DNA from: Flavobacteriaceae bacterium PS02337
GTDB lineage: Bacteria > Bacteroidota > Bacteroidia > Flavobacteriales > Flavobacteriaceae
NCBI GenBank assembly: GCA_029959285.1
Contig: JASCOE010000018.1
Span: 23,754-87,753, forward strand
Direction of reading: 5' to 3'
DNA length: 64,000 nt
Shown: positions 1-10,319 of the stretch, one piece after another
Layout: each line of letters opens with the position of its first letter
Position numbering within the stretch: the first letter of the stretch is position 1
Position numbers and translations under genes: made by a program
The notes under the pieces: model-generated
The model's input: the letters and a program-made list of their open reading frames with translations, nothing else
The model's database searches: none
What the model was told of the DNA's origin: nothing

Positions 1-323
1 CTTACATGCCTAGAATTGGAGCTTCATCTGCCTCATCTGCTTCAAATTATCGTTTGAGCAACAGATTTGTAGAAGACGGATCTTATGTACGACTTAGAAA
101 TATTTCAATAGGTTATAATCTTCCAAAAGATTTGTATTCTAAATACGGAATCGCAAATATTAAAGTATACTCTAATATGCAGAATGTTTTAACCTTCACA
201 AAATATAAAGGTTACGACCCAGAAGTTGGAGCGATAAACCAAAATCAGCTTTTAAATGGTATCGATAACGGACGTTATCCTTCACCTATGGTAACAACAA
301 TTGGATTAAATGTTAATTTCTAA
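1..323 (+). CDS. SusC-like TonB-dependent receptor, C-terminal end (partial)
   Basis: Only the last ~107 codons of an outer-membrane receptor lie in the window; the 5' end is off the left edge. The visible part has the usual closing elements of a SusC/RagA barrel: a segment reading FVEDGSYVRLRNISIGYNLP, then an NVLTFTKYKGYDPEVG-type strand, and a final strand ending NVNF with the terminal Phe used for barrel insertion. A SusD gene begins 10 bases after the stop, as is standard for SusC/SusD pairs. The downstream xylanase suggests that the substrate is a xylan oligosaccharide, but that is inferred from context. Confidence 0.93.
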   Translation, partial: YMPRIGASSASSASNYRLSNRFVEDGSYVRLRNISIGYNLPKDLYSKYGIANIKVYSNMQNVLTFTKYKGYDPEVGAINQNQLLNGIDNGRYPSPMVTTIGLNVNF

Positions 324-333
324 AAACGGTACA

Positions 334-1965
334 ATGAAAACAAAGAAAATATTTTACACGGCTTTAATTATTGCATTGCCATTTGTTTGGACGAGTTGCA
401 GCGACATTTTAGAAGTTGAGCCGAATGATGTAATTACAAAAGAAAACTTCTATAAAACAGAATCTGATTTTCAGGCTGCAACAGGACCATTATACAATAA
501 AGTTTGGTTCGATTTTAATGATAAATTCTATTACGGTTTAGGAGACGGCCGCGGGGCAAATATGTATGCACCATTCTCAGATTACGTTTATCCGTTTACC
601 GATTTAACAGAAACAGGATTAACAGGACCTTTGGTTTCAGCTTGGGGATCATTGTATAATGTTGTGCAACAATCGAATAACGTAATTATCGGAATTTCTG
701 GAAGTTCAATGAGCGATGCTATTAAAAACAAATATATTGCCGAAGCTCGTTTTATGAGAGGAACTGCATATTGGTATTTAGCTTCATTATGGGGAGATGT
801 AATTATTTCTACAGATCCGAGAGAATTGGTTAAAAATCCAATTGTAAATAAGAATCCGCTAAAAGATGTTTACGAATTTGCTATGCGCGATTTAGAATTT
901 GCCGCTAAATATCTTCCAGAATCTGCGGGTCAAGCCGGACGTTTAACAAGATACAGCGCATTCGGAATGTTGTCTCGTGTTTATTTATCTTTTTCAGGAA
1001 TTAGCGATAATCCAAACAGCGGAACTAGAAATCAGGAATATCTTGATTTAGCAAAAAAAGCGGCAGAAAAAGTGATTACTTCTGGACCGTACCGTTTAAT
1101 GGCAAATTATGAAGATTTATTCATGATTGACAATAACAACAATCTAGAATCTATGTTTGCGCTTCAATGGGTTCCAAATGGAGATTATGGCGTAAACAAT
1201 ACACAACAAGCTTATTTTGCATTGGGTTCTGATATTACAGGAGATGATGCCGCTTGGGGATATTGGACAAGAGCTTCTTACAATGTTTTACAAGAATATG
1301 AGTCAAAAGATCTTCGTCGTAGAGCTACTTTTATGGGAGACAATGATCATTATGCAGAAATAAATAAAGCAAATGGAGGTTATACTGTAGATCATGGAGC
1401 TGATTTTCTTACTGTTAAAAAAGGAGTTGTGGGTTCTACAAAAGACAATTCTAAAATTACGCGTATGAATTCTGCTCTAAATACTTATATGTTGCGTTTA
1501 GCAGAAGTTTATCTAAACTACGCAGAAGCTACTTTAGGAAACAGCGCGTCAACGGGAGATGGAAATGCGCTTGCAGTTGTAAACATACTTCGTACACGTG
1601 CAGGTTTAAATCCGAAAACGATTTTAACATATGCCGATATTGCGCACGAAAGAAGAGTAGAATTATGTATGGAAGGACAATATTGGTATGATTTAGTTCG
1701 AAGAGCTTATTACAAACAGCAAGAAGTAATCAATTATGTTACAGGACAAAACAGAGGCGTAATTACTCCAATTTTGTATGATACAGCAACCAATACCGTT
1801 TCTATTGATCCTTCAAAAAGTACAAGTCCAAGAGCGATTGGTGTAATCGATGCGACCATTTTTACGCTTCCTTACCCAGAATCTGAATTGGTTCAGAACC
1901 CATTATTGAGAGAAAATCCGGTTCCGTATCAGTTTACAGAAGAGAAAATTAAAGACTTATTCTAG
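334..1965 (+). CDS. SusD/RagB family nutrient-binding outer-membrane lipoprotein
   Basis: This is the surface lipoprotein that caps the SusC barrel and binds oligosaccharide. The frame is open from 310, but I start at 334 because that ATG is followed at once by a lipoprotein signal peptide (KTKK, a hydrophobic stretch, then WTSCSD with the lipobox Cys). The 310 start would overlap the receptor gene. The body has the helical TPR-like SusD pattern, with [20 protein letters not shown] near residue 145 and the late [31 protein letters not shown] and ENP motifs. Length (543 aa) is normal. It is the second gene of a xylan-type locus. Confidence 0.95.
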   Translation: MKTKKIFYTALIIALPFVWTSCSDILEVEPNDVITKENFYKTESDFQAATGPLYNKVWFDFNDKFYYGLGDGRGANMYAPFSDYVYPFTDLTETGLTGPLVSAWGSLYNVVQQSNNVIIGISGSSMSDAIKNKYIAEARFMRGTAYWYLASLWGDVIISTDPRELVKNPIVNKNPLKDVYEFAMRDLEFAAKYLPESAGQAGRLTRYSAFGMLSRVYLSFSGISDNPNSGTRNQEYLDLAKKAAEKVITSGPYRLMANYEDLFMIDNNNNLESMFALQWVPNGDYGVNNTQQAYFALGSDITGDDAAWGYWTRASYNVLQEYESKDLRRRATFMGDNDHYAEINKANGGYTVDHGADFLTVKKGVVGSTKDNSKITRMNSALNTYMLRLAEVYLNYAEATLGNSASTGDGNALAVVNILRTRAGLNPKTILTYADIAHERRVELCMEGQYWYDLVRRAYYKQQEVINYVTGQNRGVITPILYDTATNTVSIDPSKSTSPRAIGVIDATIFTLPYPESELVQNPLLRENPVPYQFTEEKIKDLF

Positions 1966-1996
1966 TTTCAGAAATAAAAAACTAAAAGACATAAAT

Positions 1997-3361
1997 ATGA
2001 AATATATTTTAAATAAAAAGTATTGGGCGCCCATAGCAATTTTGAGCATGATGGTTTTCAGTATGCTGTTTACTTCGTGCGACAATAATGATTCGAACGG
2101 AAAAGCAATCGCAATTACAAAGGTATTTTTAGAAGATGTAAATTCTACTGTACCAGATAGAGAAGTTAGTTTTGCTCGTTTAGGACAGACTTTACGTATA
2201 GAAGGTTCTGGATTTGCAGGTCTGAAGAAAGTATATATAAATGGATATTCTACATATTTTAATGTGGTTTTTGTATCTGATAATTCGATGCTAATAAGCG
2301 TTTCTGCAGACACGCCAATTTTAGGCGCAGATCCATCAGTTAGAAATACAATTCGTTTTGTAAATGACAGCAACGAAACCACTTTTAAATTTGAAATTCG
2401 TTCAGGAAAACCTGCTATTACAAGCATTTCTAATACAATGCCAAATCCAGGAGAAACAATTTTTGTAGCTGGAACTGGTTTAACAGAAGTGAGCAAAGTA
2501 GTTTTTCCAGGAAATGTAGAAGTAACATCTGGAATTACTTCTTCTGAAGACGGCGAAACATTTTCAGTTGTCGTTCCAAATGGAATTTCAGATTTAGGAG
2601 GTTCTATTTATGTTGAAACTTCAAATGGCGGCGTTTATTCTGCGAAATATTTCAACTTCAAAAAAGGATTACTATTAAATTTTGACGGACAAGGTTCTCA
2701 CGGATATTGGGGAACATCAACAAGTATGATTCAGCCAGCAGATTTAGAATCGGCTACAATCGGAATTGGAAATACTTCTCAAGGAAAATATGTTCCGCAT
2801 CGTCCGGCTCGTATTGCTTCTTTTGATGCTGCTAAAAACCGTTGTTCAGAAGTTTGGACTGCAGGAAACGGAGTTGATAATTGGAGAGCACAATTAACTC
2901 CTTACATTCCAGCAACTACGCCTTTGGATAAAGTAGCATTTCAATTTGATATGTTGGTTCCGGACATTTGGCAGCAATCAGGTTTCTTAAAAATCTGTAT
3001 GATCAATAATTTTAATGGTGGAGAATGGGCTGGCGCTTGCTACAACTACGTTCCGTGGATTGTAGACGGAAAAGCTGTCGCTGTACAGACAACAAAATGG
3101 ATTACCGTAACAATTCCGTTAAACAAATTCTATTCTTGGTCTAAAGCTGCTTTTACATTCGAAACTGTTTTAGCTTTTCGCGAAGCAGCAACGTATCAAA
3201 ACTTTGGAATTTACTTCGAAAATTCAGATGTAAAATTATCAAATGTAACAGGAAACGCAAGCGAAGTAGAATTTCTTTCAAAAGCAACTTCTGTAAAAGT
3301 GTATACAGACAACTGGAGAATTGTTCCATTAGATACGCCAGTTTACAACGATTTTAACTAA
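1997..3361 (+). CDS. IPT/TIG-domain surface glycan-binding lipoprotein
   Basis: A 454-aa lipoprotein (signal peptide ending FTSCDN) with two Ig-like IPT/TIG repeats at about residues 35-130 and 135-220. They are recognised by the paired G.L.I.GSGF and G.TI.V.GTGL patterns. The C-terminal half (about 225-454) is rich in aromatic residues and Gly and looks like a beta-sandwich binding domain. In xylan loci of Bacteroidetes this position, between SusD and a GH10 enzyme, is occupied by a surface glycan-binding protein that holds polymer at the cell surface. No catalytic motif is visible. The gap to SusD is 31 bp and to GH10 12 bp, so one operon is likely. Confidence 0.85.
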   Translation: MKYILNKKYWAPIAILSMMVFSMLFTSCDNNDSNGKAIAITKVFLEDVNSTVPDREVSFARLGQTLRIEGSGFAGLKKVYINGYSTYFNVVFVSDNSMLISVSADTPILGADPSVRNTIRFVNDSNETTFKFEIRSGKPAITSISNTMPNPGETIFVAGTGLTEVSKVVFPGNVEVTSGITSSEDGETFSVVVPNGISDLGGSIYVETSNGGVYSAKYFNFKKGLLLNFDGQGSHGYWGTSTSMIQPADLESATIGIGNTSQGKYVPHRPARIASFDAAKNRCSEVWTAGNGVDNWRAQLTPYIPATTPLDKVAFQFDMLVPDIWQQSGFLKICMINNFNGGEWAGACYNYVPWIVDGKAVAVQTTKWITVTIPLNKFYSWSKAAFTFETVLAFREAATYQNFGIYFENSDVKLSNVTGNASEVEFLSKATSVKVYTDNWRIVPLDTPVYNDFN

Positions 3362-3373
3362 CACAACCGCAAA

Positions 3374-5578
3374 ATGAAATACAAATATATCATACCAATA
3401 ATTGCTTCATCACTAATGATTTTGTCGTCTTGCGATGATAATTTGATGGAGTGGGGAAAAGACCCAGAACATGGAGCAGTAACAGGAGCAGAACTTCCGT
3501 TAGCTTTAGTAGAAAAAATTAGCCGTTACGAACCATTAAAAAACTATTCTGATTTTTCTTTAGGAAACGGAATCGGAATCAGTTTATATATGAGCGATGC
3601 TGCTTATAGAAAAATTGTAAACGAAAATTTTGATGAGGTTACGCCAGGTTACGAAATGAAACACGGAGCAATGGTAAATGCTAAAGGAGAAATTAATTTT
3701 ACAAATGTAGACGCTTTCATTGCAGCAACAAAAAGTGCAGGATTAAAAGTTTTCGGACACACATTAATCTGGCATTCCAATCAAAATGCAAGTTATTTAA
3801 ATGGAATAATCGGACCAACAGTAATTCCAGGTTCAAGCGGAACAAATGTTTTAGATTTAACGCCAATCAAAAGCGGAACATTTACAGGATGGGCGAGAAA
3901 CAATCCAGGAAAAGGAATTACTACTGTTGCCAATTCAGGTCTTACAAGTACTTCTGCAGCAATTCAACTGGCTTCTAGCGCAAGTTCTTCGGCGGCTTAT
4001 AGCCTTCAATTGACTTCGCCAAACGTACCAATTGTTACCGGACATAATTATGAGATTTCATTTTATATCAAATCAGATGTTGCAGGAAAAGGACGTATTT
4101 CATTCAATGCATCATTAACCAATCAATATCCGTATAAAGATTGGTTTAACACTGGCGGAACTTGGACAGAAGCTTTTGCGACAACATCTTCTTGGCAGCA
4201 AGTAAAAATTAAACTAGCTCCAGGCGATTTTAAAACAGGAAGTACAACTTTTCAGTTTAATTTAGATTTAGGATATCTTCCAAACGTAACGTATTTAATT
4301 GATGCGAATACTTTGGCAGTTGTCGATCTTGACGCTGCTACAGGACCAGTTAATTTAGTTTCTAACGGAACATTCAATTCAGGAATTACAGGATGGACTA
4401 AAGCTAATGGAGCGACAGATGCACTGAGCGCAGCAGGATCTGCAAATGCCTACGAAGGAAGCGGAGCAATGAAAGTGGTAAACGCAACTTCTGATGCAGC
4501 AAACCAATGGAAAACTCAGATTCAAACTACTTTTACTTCTGCATTGGTAGCTGGAAAAAGTTATACCATTTCGTATATGATTCGTTCTGAAGCAAATGGT
4601 TCTGTAAGATGTTCAACTACACCAGGAACAGTGGCAAGTTATCAAGGCGATCAAACTACAACTACAACTTGGAAACAAGTAGAATGGAAAATCACAGCAA
4701 AAGGTGGTGAAACTGGTTTTGGTTTTGATTTAGGAGGAGCAGCTGGAACATATTATATCGATAATGTTTTAGTAACTGACGGAGCATCAACTGGTGGTCC
4801 AACTGCGCCAATTACAATTGAAAAAACAGATGCAGAGAAAACCAAAATTATTGGTGATGCGATGACCGATTGGATTTCTAAAATGATGACACATTACAAA
4901 ACAGGAGTTTTCTCTTGGGATGTTGTAAATGAACCAATGAAAGAAGATGGAACTTTAAGAAACGGAACGGAAGGCGACACGGCTACAGATTATTTCTCTT
5001 GGGTAAAATATCTTGGAAAAGATTACGCTGTCACCGCTTTCAAATTGGCACGTCAGTATGGAAATGCAACTGACAAACTTTTCATCAACGATTATAACTT
5101 AGAATCGAGATTAGATAAATGTGACGGATTAATCGAATACGTAAAATATATTGAAAGCAAAGGAGCAACTGTTGACGGAATCGGAACGCAAATGCATATT
5201 GGTTTAACAACAGATAAAGATAAAATCGTTCAGATGTTTCAAAAACTGGCAGCTTCAGGAAAATTGATTAAAATTTCTGAGTTAGATATTAGATTAGGAA
5301 CAGCGACACCAACGGTTGCACAACAAGCTTCGCAAGCAGAAATGTATCAGTATGTTATAGATATGTACAAAAAATATATTCCTGTACCGCAACAATATGG
5401 AATTACAATTTGGGGCGTTTCTGATAATGCAAAAGAGCATGAATACTGGCTTCCAAACGAATCTCCAAATCTTTGGGATGCAAATTATGTTCGTAAACAT
5501 GCATACAAAGGCGCAGCAGACGGACTTGCAGGAAAAGATGTAAGTTTAGGATTTTCGGGTGAGTTAGTAAAACCGTAA
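3374..5578 (+). CDS. GH10 endo-1,4-beta-xylanase lipoprotein with inserted carbohydrate-binding modules
   Basis: This enzyme should cut the xylan backbone at the cell surface. A lipoprotein signal (ILSSCDD) is followed by the first part of a GH10 barrel at about residues 35-145, including the FDEVTPGYEMKHG and GHTLIWHSNQ motifs. The barrel is then interrupted by about 335 residues containing two related beta-sandwich modules (about 165-315 and 325-475; each opens with a GW-type strand and contains a Y.ISF/Y.ISYMIRS strand), of the CBM4/9/22 type. The barrel resumes near residue 485. Catalytic residues are both present: acid/base Glu520 in VVNEP and nucleophile Glu636 in ISELD. This insertion architecture is known in Bacteroides xylanases. 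Confidence 0.93.
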   Translation: MKYKYIIPIIASSLMILSSCDDNLMEWGKDPEHGAVTGAELPLALVEKISRYEPLKNYSDFSLGNGIGISLYMSDAAYRKIVNENFDEVTPGYEMKHGAMVNAKGEINFTNVDAFIAATKSAGLKVFGHTLIWHSNQNASYLNGIIGPTVIPGSSGTNVLDLTPIKSGTFTGWARNNPGKGITTVANSGLTSTSAAIQLASSASSSAAYSLQLTSPNVPIVTGHNYEISFYIKSDVAGKGRISFNASLTNQYPYKDWFNTGGTWTEAFATTSSWQQVKIKLAPGDFKTGSTTFQFNLDLGYLPNVTYLIDANTLAVVDLDAATGPVNLVSNGTFNSGITGWTKANGATDALSAAGSANAYEGSGAMKVVNATSDAANQWKTQIQTTFTSALVAGKSYTISYMIRSEANGSVRCSTTPGTVASYQGDQTTTTTWKQVEWKITAKGGETGFGFDLGGAAGTYYIDNVLVTDGASTGGPTAPITIEKTDAEKTKIIGDAMTDWISKMMTHYKTGVFSWDVVNEPMKEDGTLRNGTEGDTATDYFSWVKYLGKDYAVTAFKLARQYGNATDKLFINDYNLESRLDKCDGLIEYVKYIESKGATVDGIGTQMHIGLTTDKDKIVQMFQKLAASGKLIKISELDIRLGTATPTVAQQASQAEMYQYVIDMYKKYIPVPQQYGITIWGVSDNAKEHEYWLPNESPNLWDANYVRKHAYKGAADGLAGKDVSLGFSGELVKP

Positions 5579-5605
5579 TATTTAAAATCTGTTGAATAGC
5601 AAAAA

Positions 5606-5638
5606 AGCTTTGTCAAAGTTTTAAACTTTGACAAAGCT
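5606..5638 (+). terminator. long hairpin after the xylanase gene
   Basis: A near-perfect inverted repeat (16-bp arms built on AGCTTTGTCAAAG with a one-base loop) starts 28 bases after the xylanase stop. The following T stretch is interrupted, so it could be a weak terminator or an mRNA-stabilising 3' structure rather than a full stop before the GH35 gene. Confidence 0.5.
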
Positions 5639-5671
5639 GCTTTGTTTAGTTTTACCATTAAAATAAAAAAT

Positions 5672-7294
5672 ATGTTTAAAATTCTAAAGAATAGTTTTCT
5701 CTTAATTGCTTTATTTTCAACATATTTTGGGTTTTCTCAAAACATACCTCATCTTCAAAAAAAAGGAAATAAAACACAATTAATTGTAAACCAAAAACCA
5801 TTTTTGATACGCGGAGGCGAATTAGGAAATTCCTCAGCAACGAGTATGGAAAGCATGGAAACTATTTGGCAAAAATTGGTAGACATGAACCTCAACACGG
5901 TTTTAACGCCAATTTATTGGGAATTGATTGAACCTGAAGAAGGCAAATTTGATTTTCAATTAGTAGACGATTTGATTCTTCGCGCACGAAAAGAAAATTT
6001 AAAACTAGTTTTTCTTTGGTTTGGATCTTGGAAAAATAGCATGTCGAGTCACGCGCCGGCTTGGATAAAATTAAATCAGAAAAAATATCCGCGAGTAAAA
6101 GATGATCAAAATAAAAGTCATGAAATTGTAACGCCTTTCAGCGAAAATAATCTTCAAGCCGATTTGAATGCTTTCAAAAAATTAATGAATCACATTAAAG
6201 AATTTGATCAAAGTGAACAAACAGTTATTATGATTCAAGTTGAAAATGAAATAGGAATGCTGCCAACTGCGCGCGATTATCATCCGTTGGCAAATGAAGC
6301 TTTCAAAAAAGAAGTTCCAAAAGAATTACTGCAATATCTTCAAAAAAATAAAGAAAAATTAGTTCCCGAATTTTTAGAAATCTGGAAGAAAAACGGATTT
6401 AAAACGTCAGGAAACTGGGAAGAAATTTTTGGAAAAGGACTTCATACAGACGAAATTTTTATGGCTTGGTATTTTTCAAAATTTACCAATACAGTCGCAA
6501 AAGCAGGAAAAGAAGTTTATTCCATTCCAATGTTTGTAAATGCAGCACTAAATGCGCCAGAAAAAAAGCCTGGACAATATCCGAGCGCAGGTCCGTTGCC
6601 GCATCTTATGGATGTTTGGAAAGCCGCTGGAAACTCAATTGACTTTTTGGCGCCAGATTTTTACAATCCGTCATTCAAACAATGGAATGATTTATTTACA
6701 CGTCAAGGCGATCCGTTGTTTATTCCCGAACATCGTTTTGATGAAACCGCGCCGTTTAAAGGTTTGTATGCAATCGGACATTATGAAGCTATTGGTTTTT
6801 CGCCATTTTCTATAGAATCTGTTACCGATGCAAAAAAAGAACCTTTGGGCAAAATTTACGATTTAGTAAAACAATTAACGCCAACAATTGAAACATATAA
6901 AGGACAAGGAAAAATTGACGGCGTTCATTTAGACAAAGAAAATAATACTCAAATCATTAAAATGGGCGATTATGAATTCACTTTCAAACATTATTATACT
7001 TTAAATTGGTCGGATGGAGCAAAAGCTGAGGTTTGGCCAATGTCAAGCGCGATTATTATTGAAATTGCTAAAGATGAATTTTATATTTCAGGTTCAGGAA
7101 TTGTAGTCACTTTTAAATCTTTAAAAGAAAATCTAAACGCAGGGATTTTAAAAACAGATCAAGGTAAATTTGAAAACGAAGTTTGGAAAACAATTAGACA
7201 TTTTAACGGAGATCAAACGCATCAAGGAAGACATTCAAGAATTTCAGTTGGCGATTACGAAATCCAAAAAATAAAATTATATAGTTATGAGTAG
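5672..7294 (+). CDS. GH35-like beta-galactosidase/glycosidase (DUF5597 type), exported
   Basis: A clan GH-A glycosidase of about 540 aa. I take the ATG at 5672 because a signal peptide (FKILKNSFLLIALFSTYFGFSQ) follows directly; an upstream TTG at 5642 would only add ten odd residues inside the hairpin region. The barrel begins with the GGELGNSSA and TVLTPIYWELIEP motifs. The acid/base Glu193 lies in QVENEIG and the probable nucleophile Glu353 in FIPEHRF. The C-terminal part fits the DUF5597 domain found in xyloglucan-type GH35 enzymes. In this locus it would remove galactose or a similar side chain from hemicellulose oligomers; the exact sugar cannot be read from sequence. Confidence 0.8.
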   Translation: MFKILKNSFLLIALFSTYFGFSQNIPHLQKKGNKTQLIVNQKPFLIRGGELGNSSATSMESMETIWQKLVDMNLNTVLTPIYWELIEPEEGKFDFQLVDDLILRARKENLKLVFLWFGSWKNSMSSHAPAWIKLNQKKYPRVKDDQNKSHEIVTPFSENNLQADLNAFKKLMNHIKEFDQSEQTVIMIQVENEIGMLPTARDYHPLANEAFKKEVPKELLQYLQKNKEKLVPEFLEIWKKNGFKTSGNWEEIFGKGLHTDEIFMAWYFSKFTNTVAKAGKEVYSIPMFVNAALNAPEKKPGQYPSAGPLPHLMDVWKAAGNSIDFLAPDFYNPSFKQWNDLFTRQGDPLFIPEHRFDETAPFKGLYAIGHYEAIGFSPFSIESVTDAKKEPLGKIYDLVKQLTPTIETYKGQGKIDGVHLDKENNTQIIKMGDYEFTFKHYYTLNWSDGAKAEVWPMSSAIIIEIAKDEFYISGSGIVVTFKSLKENLNAGILKTDQGKFENEVWKTIRHFNGDQTHQGRHSRISVGDYEIQKIKLYSYE

Positions 7295-7300
7295 TTTTTT

Positions 7301-7427
7301 GCCACGAATTTCACGAATTGGCACTAATTTTTTTGCAGTTGTCATTAATTTCACAAATTAAAAAATTCGTGAGATTGTAATGTTATAGACAAAATATGAA
7401 TTAGTGCCAATTCGTGAAATTCGTGGC
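7301..7427. repeat. nested palindromic intergenic element
   Basis: Two perfect 29-nt inverted arms (7301-7329 and 7399-7427) flank a second, imperfect inverted pair (about 7345-7385), so the gap between the glycosidase and esterase genes can fold into one long hairpin. The arm core CACGAATTTCACGAATT is itself made of repeated GAATT steps. This looks like a REP/MITE-type element rather than a terminator, since T runs lie on both sides. Its right edge touches the leader of the esterase gene. Confidence 0.8.
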
Positions 7428-7461
7428 GAAAAAAAAAACGTGGCAAAAAAAATATATTACA

Positions 7462-9369
7462 ATGAAAAAAATAATACTAGCATTTCTAATAACCTTTAGC
7501 ATCAACGCGCAAATAAAATTACCGCGATTAATTAGCGACGGAATGATTTTGCAGCGCGATACCAAAATCAATATCTGGGGTTGGGCGTCGCCAAATGAAA
7601 ATATTGAACTAGATTTTAAAGGAAAAAAATACAACGTTACAACTTCAGAAGAAGGAAAATGGTCGATTCAACTTCCATCTCAAAAAGCGGGCGGACCTTA
7701 TGAAATGACTTTAAAAGCAAGCAATACCATTGTGCTGAAAAATATTCTTTTTGGAGACGTTTGGCTGTGTTCTGGACAATCGAATATGGAACTTCCGATG
7801 GAGAGATTGAAAGACAAATACAAAGACGTAATTGCGAAATCGGAGAATTCGAATATTAGACAATTTTTGGTTCCAGATGAATATTATTTTGAAAAAGAAA
7901 GAAATGATTTTTCGTCAGGCGAATGGATTTCGGCAAATCCAAACAGTGTTTTGCAATTTACGGGCGTTGGTTATTTTTTCGCTACCGAAATTTACGAAAA
8001 GTATAAAATTCCAATCGGATTAATAAATAGCGCTTTGGGAGGTTCGCCCGCTGAATCTTGGATTAACGAAGAAGGAATTAAAAAGTTTGCAGATTATTAT
8101 CAGGAATATTTGAAATTTAAAGACGGAAAACTCGAAAAACAAATCGATGAAAACGACCGAAAAGTAAGTTCAGATTGGTATAAATTAGTAAATCAAACCG
8201 ATTTGGGTTTACAAAATAAATGGAAAAACACAACCGATATTTCCGCTTGGAAAACAATGAAAATTCCAGGTTATTGGGCAGATGGCGAACTCGGAAACAC
8301 AAATGGTTCTGTTTGGTTTAAAAAGGAATTTATTTTAGAAAAAGTAAAAGAAAATCAGGCAAAATTAATTTTAGGCAGAATTGTCGATGCAGATTCTGTT
8401 TTTGTAAACGGAAATTTTGTTGGAACAACTTCGTATCAATATCCGCCGAGAATTTATGCTTTCAATGCTAATTTTTTAAAAGAAGGAAAAAACGAAATTA
8501 CCGTTCGTGTCATCAACAATTCCGGAAAAGGAGGTTTCGTAACCGATAAACCTTACGAGTTAATTATTGGTGAAAAAACAATCGATTTAAAAGGAAATTG
8601 GAATTATAAATTAGGATCAAAAATGCAGTCACTTCCAGGACAGACTTTTGTAAGATGGAAACCCGTTGGACTTTATAATACGATGATTACGCCTTTAAAA
8701 AATTATCCGTTAAAAGGCGTTTTATGGTATCAAGGCGAATCGAACACCAAAAAGCCTTCAGAATATTTTTCTTTAATGGAAACATTAATTGATACGTGGC
8801 GCACGCAATTAAATCAAGAAAAATTGCCATTTTTAATCGTGCAACTAACTAATTATATGGATCCAAAATCGGAACCTGTAGAAAGTAGTTGGGCGGCTTT
8901 GAGACAGCAGCAATCCAATTTAGTAAAAGTTGAAAATACAGGATTGGCAGTGACAATTGATTTAGGAGAATGGAACGATATTCACCCATTAAATAAATAT
9001 GACGTTGGAAAAAGATTGGCGCTTCAAGCAAGAAAATTGGTTTACGGCGAAAAAAAAATAATTGCTTCGGGACCCATTTTTGATTCAATGAAACAAAAAG
9101 ACGAACAGCTTATTTTGAGTTTTAAATCAGTTGGTTCTGGTTTGATGAGCAAAGGAGGAAATATTCTAAATGGTTTTGCAGTTGCAGGTTCAGACGGAAA
9201 ATTTGTTTGGGCAAAAGCCATTATCGAGGGCAATACAATTATCGTTTGGAATAATGAAATTAGAAATCCGGTAAAAGTTCGTTATGCTTGGGCAGACAAT
9301 CCAGACGCGGCTAATTTGTACAATAAAGAAAATCTTCCTGCTTCGCCTTTTGAAGCCGAGTTGAATTAG
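7462..9369 (+). CDS. SGNH-type sialate O-acetylesterase / acetyl xylan esterase, exported
   Basis: This protein should remove acetyl groups from sugars. The ATG at 7462 opens a clear signal peptide (KKIILAFLITFSINAQ); the frame runs upstream to a GTG inside the palindromic repeat, which I reject. Catalytic Ser107 is in LCSGQSNMEL (SGNH block I). The substrate-binding block LWYQGESN and the late Asp-His motif in DIHPLNKYDVGKRL are present. Residues about 270-385 form an inserted galactose-binding-like/GH2-like sandwich (W..MKIPGYWADG, VWFKKEF), typical of the 650-aa members. Its place after xylanase and GH35 genes suggests deacetylation of xylan. Confidence 0.88.
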   Translation: MKKIILAFLITFSINAQIKLPRLISDGMILQRDTKINIWGWASPNENIELDFKGKKYNVTTSEEGKWSIQLPSQKAGGPYEMTLKASNTIVLKNILFGDVWLCSGQSNMELPMERLKDKYKDVIAKSENSNIRQFLVPDEYYFEKERNDFSSGEWISANPNSVLQFTGVGYFFATEIYEKYKIPIGLINSALGGSPAESWINEEGIKKFADYYQEYLKFKDGKLEKQIDENDRKVSSDWYKLVNQTDLGLQNKWKNTTDISAWKTMKIPGYWADGELGNTNGSVWFKKEFILEKVKENQAKLILGRIVDADSVFVNGNFVGTTSYQYPPRIYAFNANFLKEGKNEITVRVINNSGKGGFVTDKPYELIIGEKTIDLKGNWNYKLGSKMQSLPGQTFVRWKPVGLYNTMITPLKNYPLKGVLWYQGESNTKKPSEYFSLMETLIDTWRTQLNQEKLPFLIVQLTNYMDPKSEPVESSWAALRQQQSNLVKVENTGLAVTIDLGEWNDIHPLNKYDVGKRLALQARKLVYGEKKIIASGPIFDSMKQKDEQLILSFKSVGSGLMSKGGNILNGFAVAGSDGKFVWAKAIIEGNTIIVWNNEIRNPVKVRYAWADNPDAANLYNKENLPASPFEAELN

Positions 9370-9442
9370 ATTTTTTAAACACATAGAAACATAGATTTTA
9401 TTCATCTTAAAAAAGGAAAAAGGAAAGAAAGGAAAATTCAGA

Positions 9443-10048
9443 TTAATTATTTAGTCTGAATTTTTTTTTTGCACCAAACAATAAGAATAAAACGCTTTTT
9501 ACTTTTTCTTCTAAAGAATTGCGTAAAATAGAAAATGCTTTAGTTATTTGAGCTTCAACAGCTTTGGTAGAAACGTCAAGATGTTCGGCGATTTCAATAT
9601 TCGTTAAGCCTTCTTTTTTGCTTAAAATAAAAACCTCTTTGCATTTTGGAGGAAGGTTTTGAATTTCTTTATTGACAGCATTTAAAACACGTTGAAAAGC
9701 TTCAGAATCATCTTCTTGAATAATGCCGTTTAATGCATCATAATATGATTTTTCGAGAGAAAACAAAGACTGATTTTTTCGATACAAATCGATAAATTCA
9801 TTGTAAACTAATTTGTAAAGAAAACTTTTTAAAGAATGATCTGTTTTTAATCTTGTTCGTTGTTCCCAAACTTTAATAAAAACATTTTGAACAATATCTT
9901 CTGCGCTGTAAACATTCTTAACCAGACTGTTAGCATACACACAGAGTTTATGATGATAAGTATCGATGAGATAGGTGTAAGCGGTTTCATCTCCATTTTT
10001 TAGAGATTCAATTAATGTGGTATTATCGCTGTAATCATCAATCTTCAT
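9443..10048 (-). CDS. ECF RNA polymerase sigma factor (FecI-like)
   Basis: A 201-aa sigma-70 family factor of the extracytoplasmic type. Region 2 is seen in SAEDIVQNVFIKVWEQR (about residues 48-64), and region 4 helix-turn-helix in the stretch LPPKCKEVFILSKKEGLTNIEIAEHL (about 135-160). The gene faces away from a FecR gene (start 10320), with 271 bp between the starts, an arrangement less common than the sigma-FecR operon at 29162. It should be held by that FecR and turn on the SusC/SusD genes downstream when substrate is bound. A TATATTTG box lies only six bases upstream of the start (10054-10061), which hints at a near-leaderless message. Confidence 0.93.
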   Translation of the reverse strand: MKIDDYSDNTTLIESLKNGDETAYTYLIDTYHHKLCVYANSLVKNVYSAEDIVQNVFIKVWEQRTRLKTDHSLKSFLYKLVYNEFIDLYRKNQSLFSLEKSYYDALNGIIQEDDSEAFQRVLNAVNKEIQNLPPKCKEVFILSKKEGLTNIEIAEHLDVSTKAVEAQITKAFSILRNSLEEKVKSVLFLLFGAKKKFRLNN

Positions 10049-10280
10049 AGAAACAAATATATTAATTTATAATTTTTTTGATCCAAAAGTGAACTGATTT
10101 TCTTAAAAAGGCACACTTTTTTTAATTTCTATTTGAAATTTATTACAAATAAAAAAGGAAATAAAATGCAAATATAAAATATTTACTTTATAAATTCTAT
10201 AGAATTAGTATAGTTTTATTGAAAGAAAAGACTTGTAAAAAATAAAAAAATCAGAAAAATGAAAAAAACTTTATCAAATT

Positions 10281-10310
10281 GTTAGGGTTTTGTTTTTTGG
10301 CTTCGTAATA
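10281..10310 (+). promoter_or_regulatory. candidate ECF-type promoter before fecR
   Basis: GTTAGGG at 10281-10287 and CGTAATA at 10304-10310 are separated by 16 bp, the spacing of ECF promoters, and end ten bases before the FecR start codon. The pairing of a GGG-type -35 with a CGT-type -10 is my inference and could be chance in AT-rich DNA. Confidence 0.35.
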
Positions 10311-10319
10311 ATATTAAAA

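Noticed and set aside
1957-2496. 179-codon frame opposite the IPT/TIG gene
   Set aside because: Antisense shadow of a recognised gene with intact lipoprotein signal and repeats.
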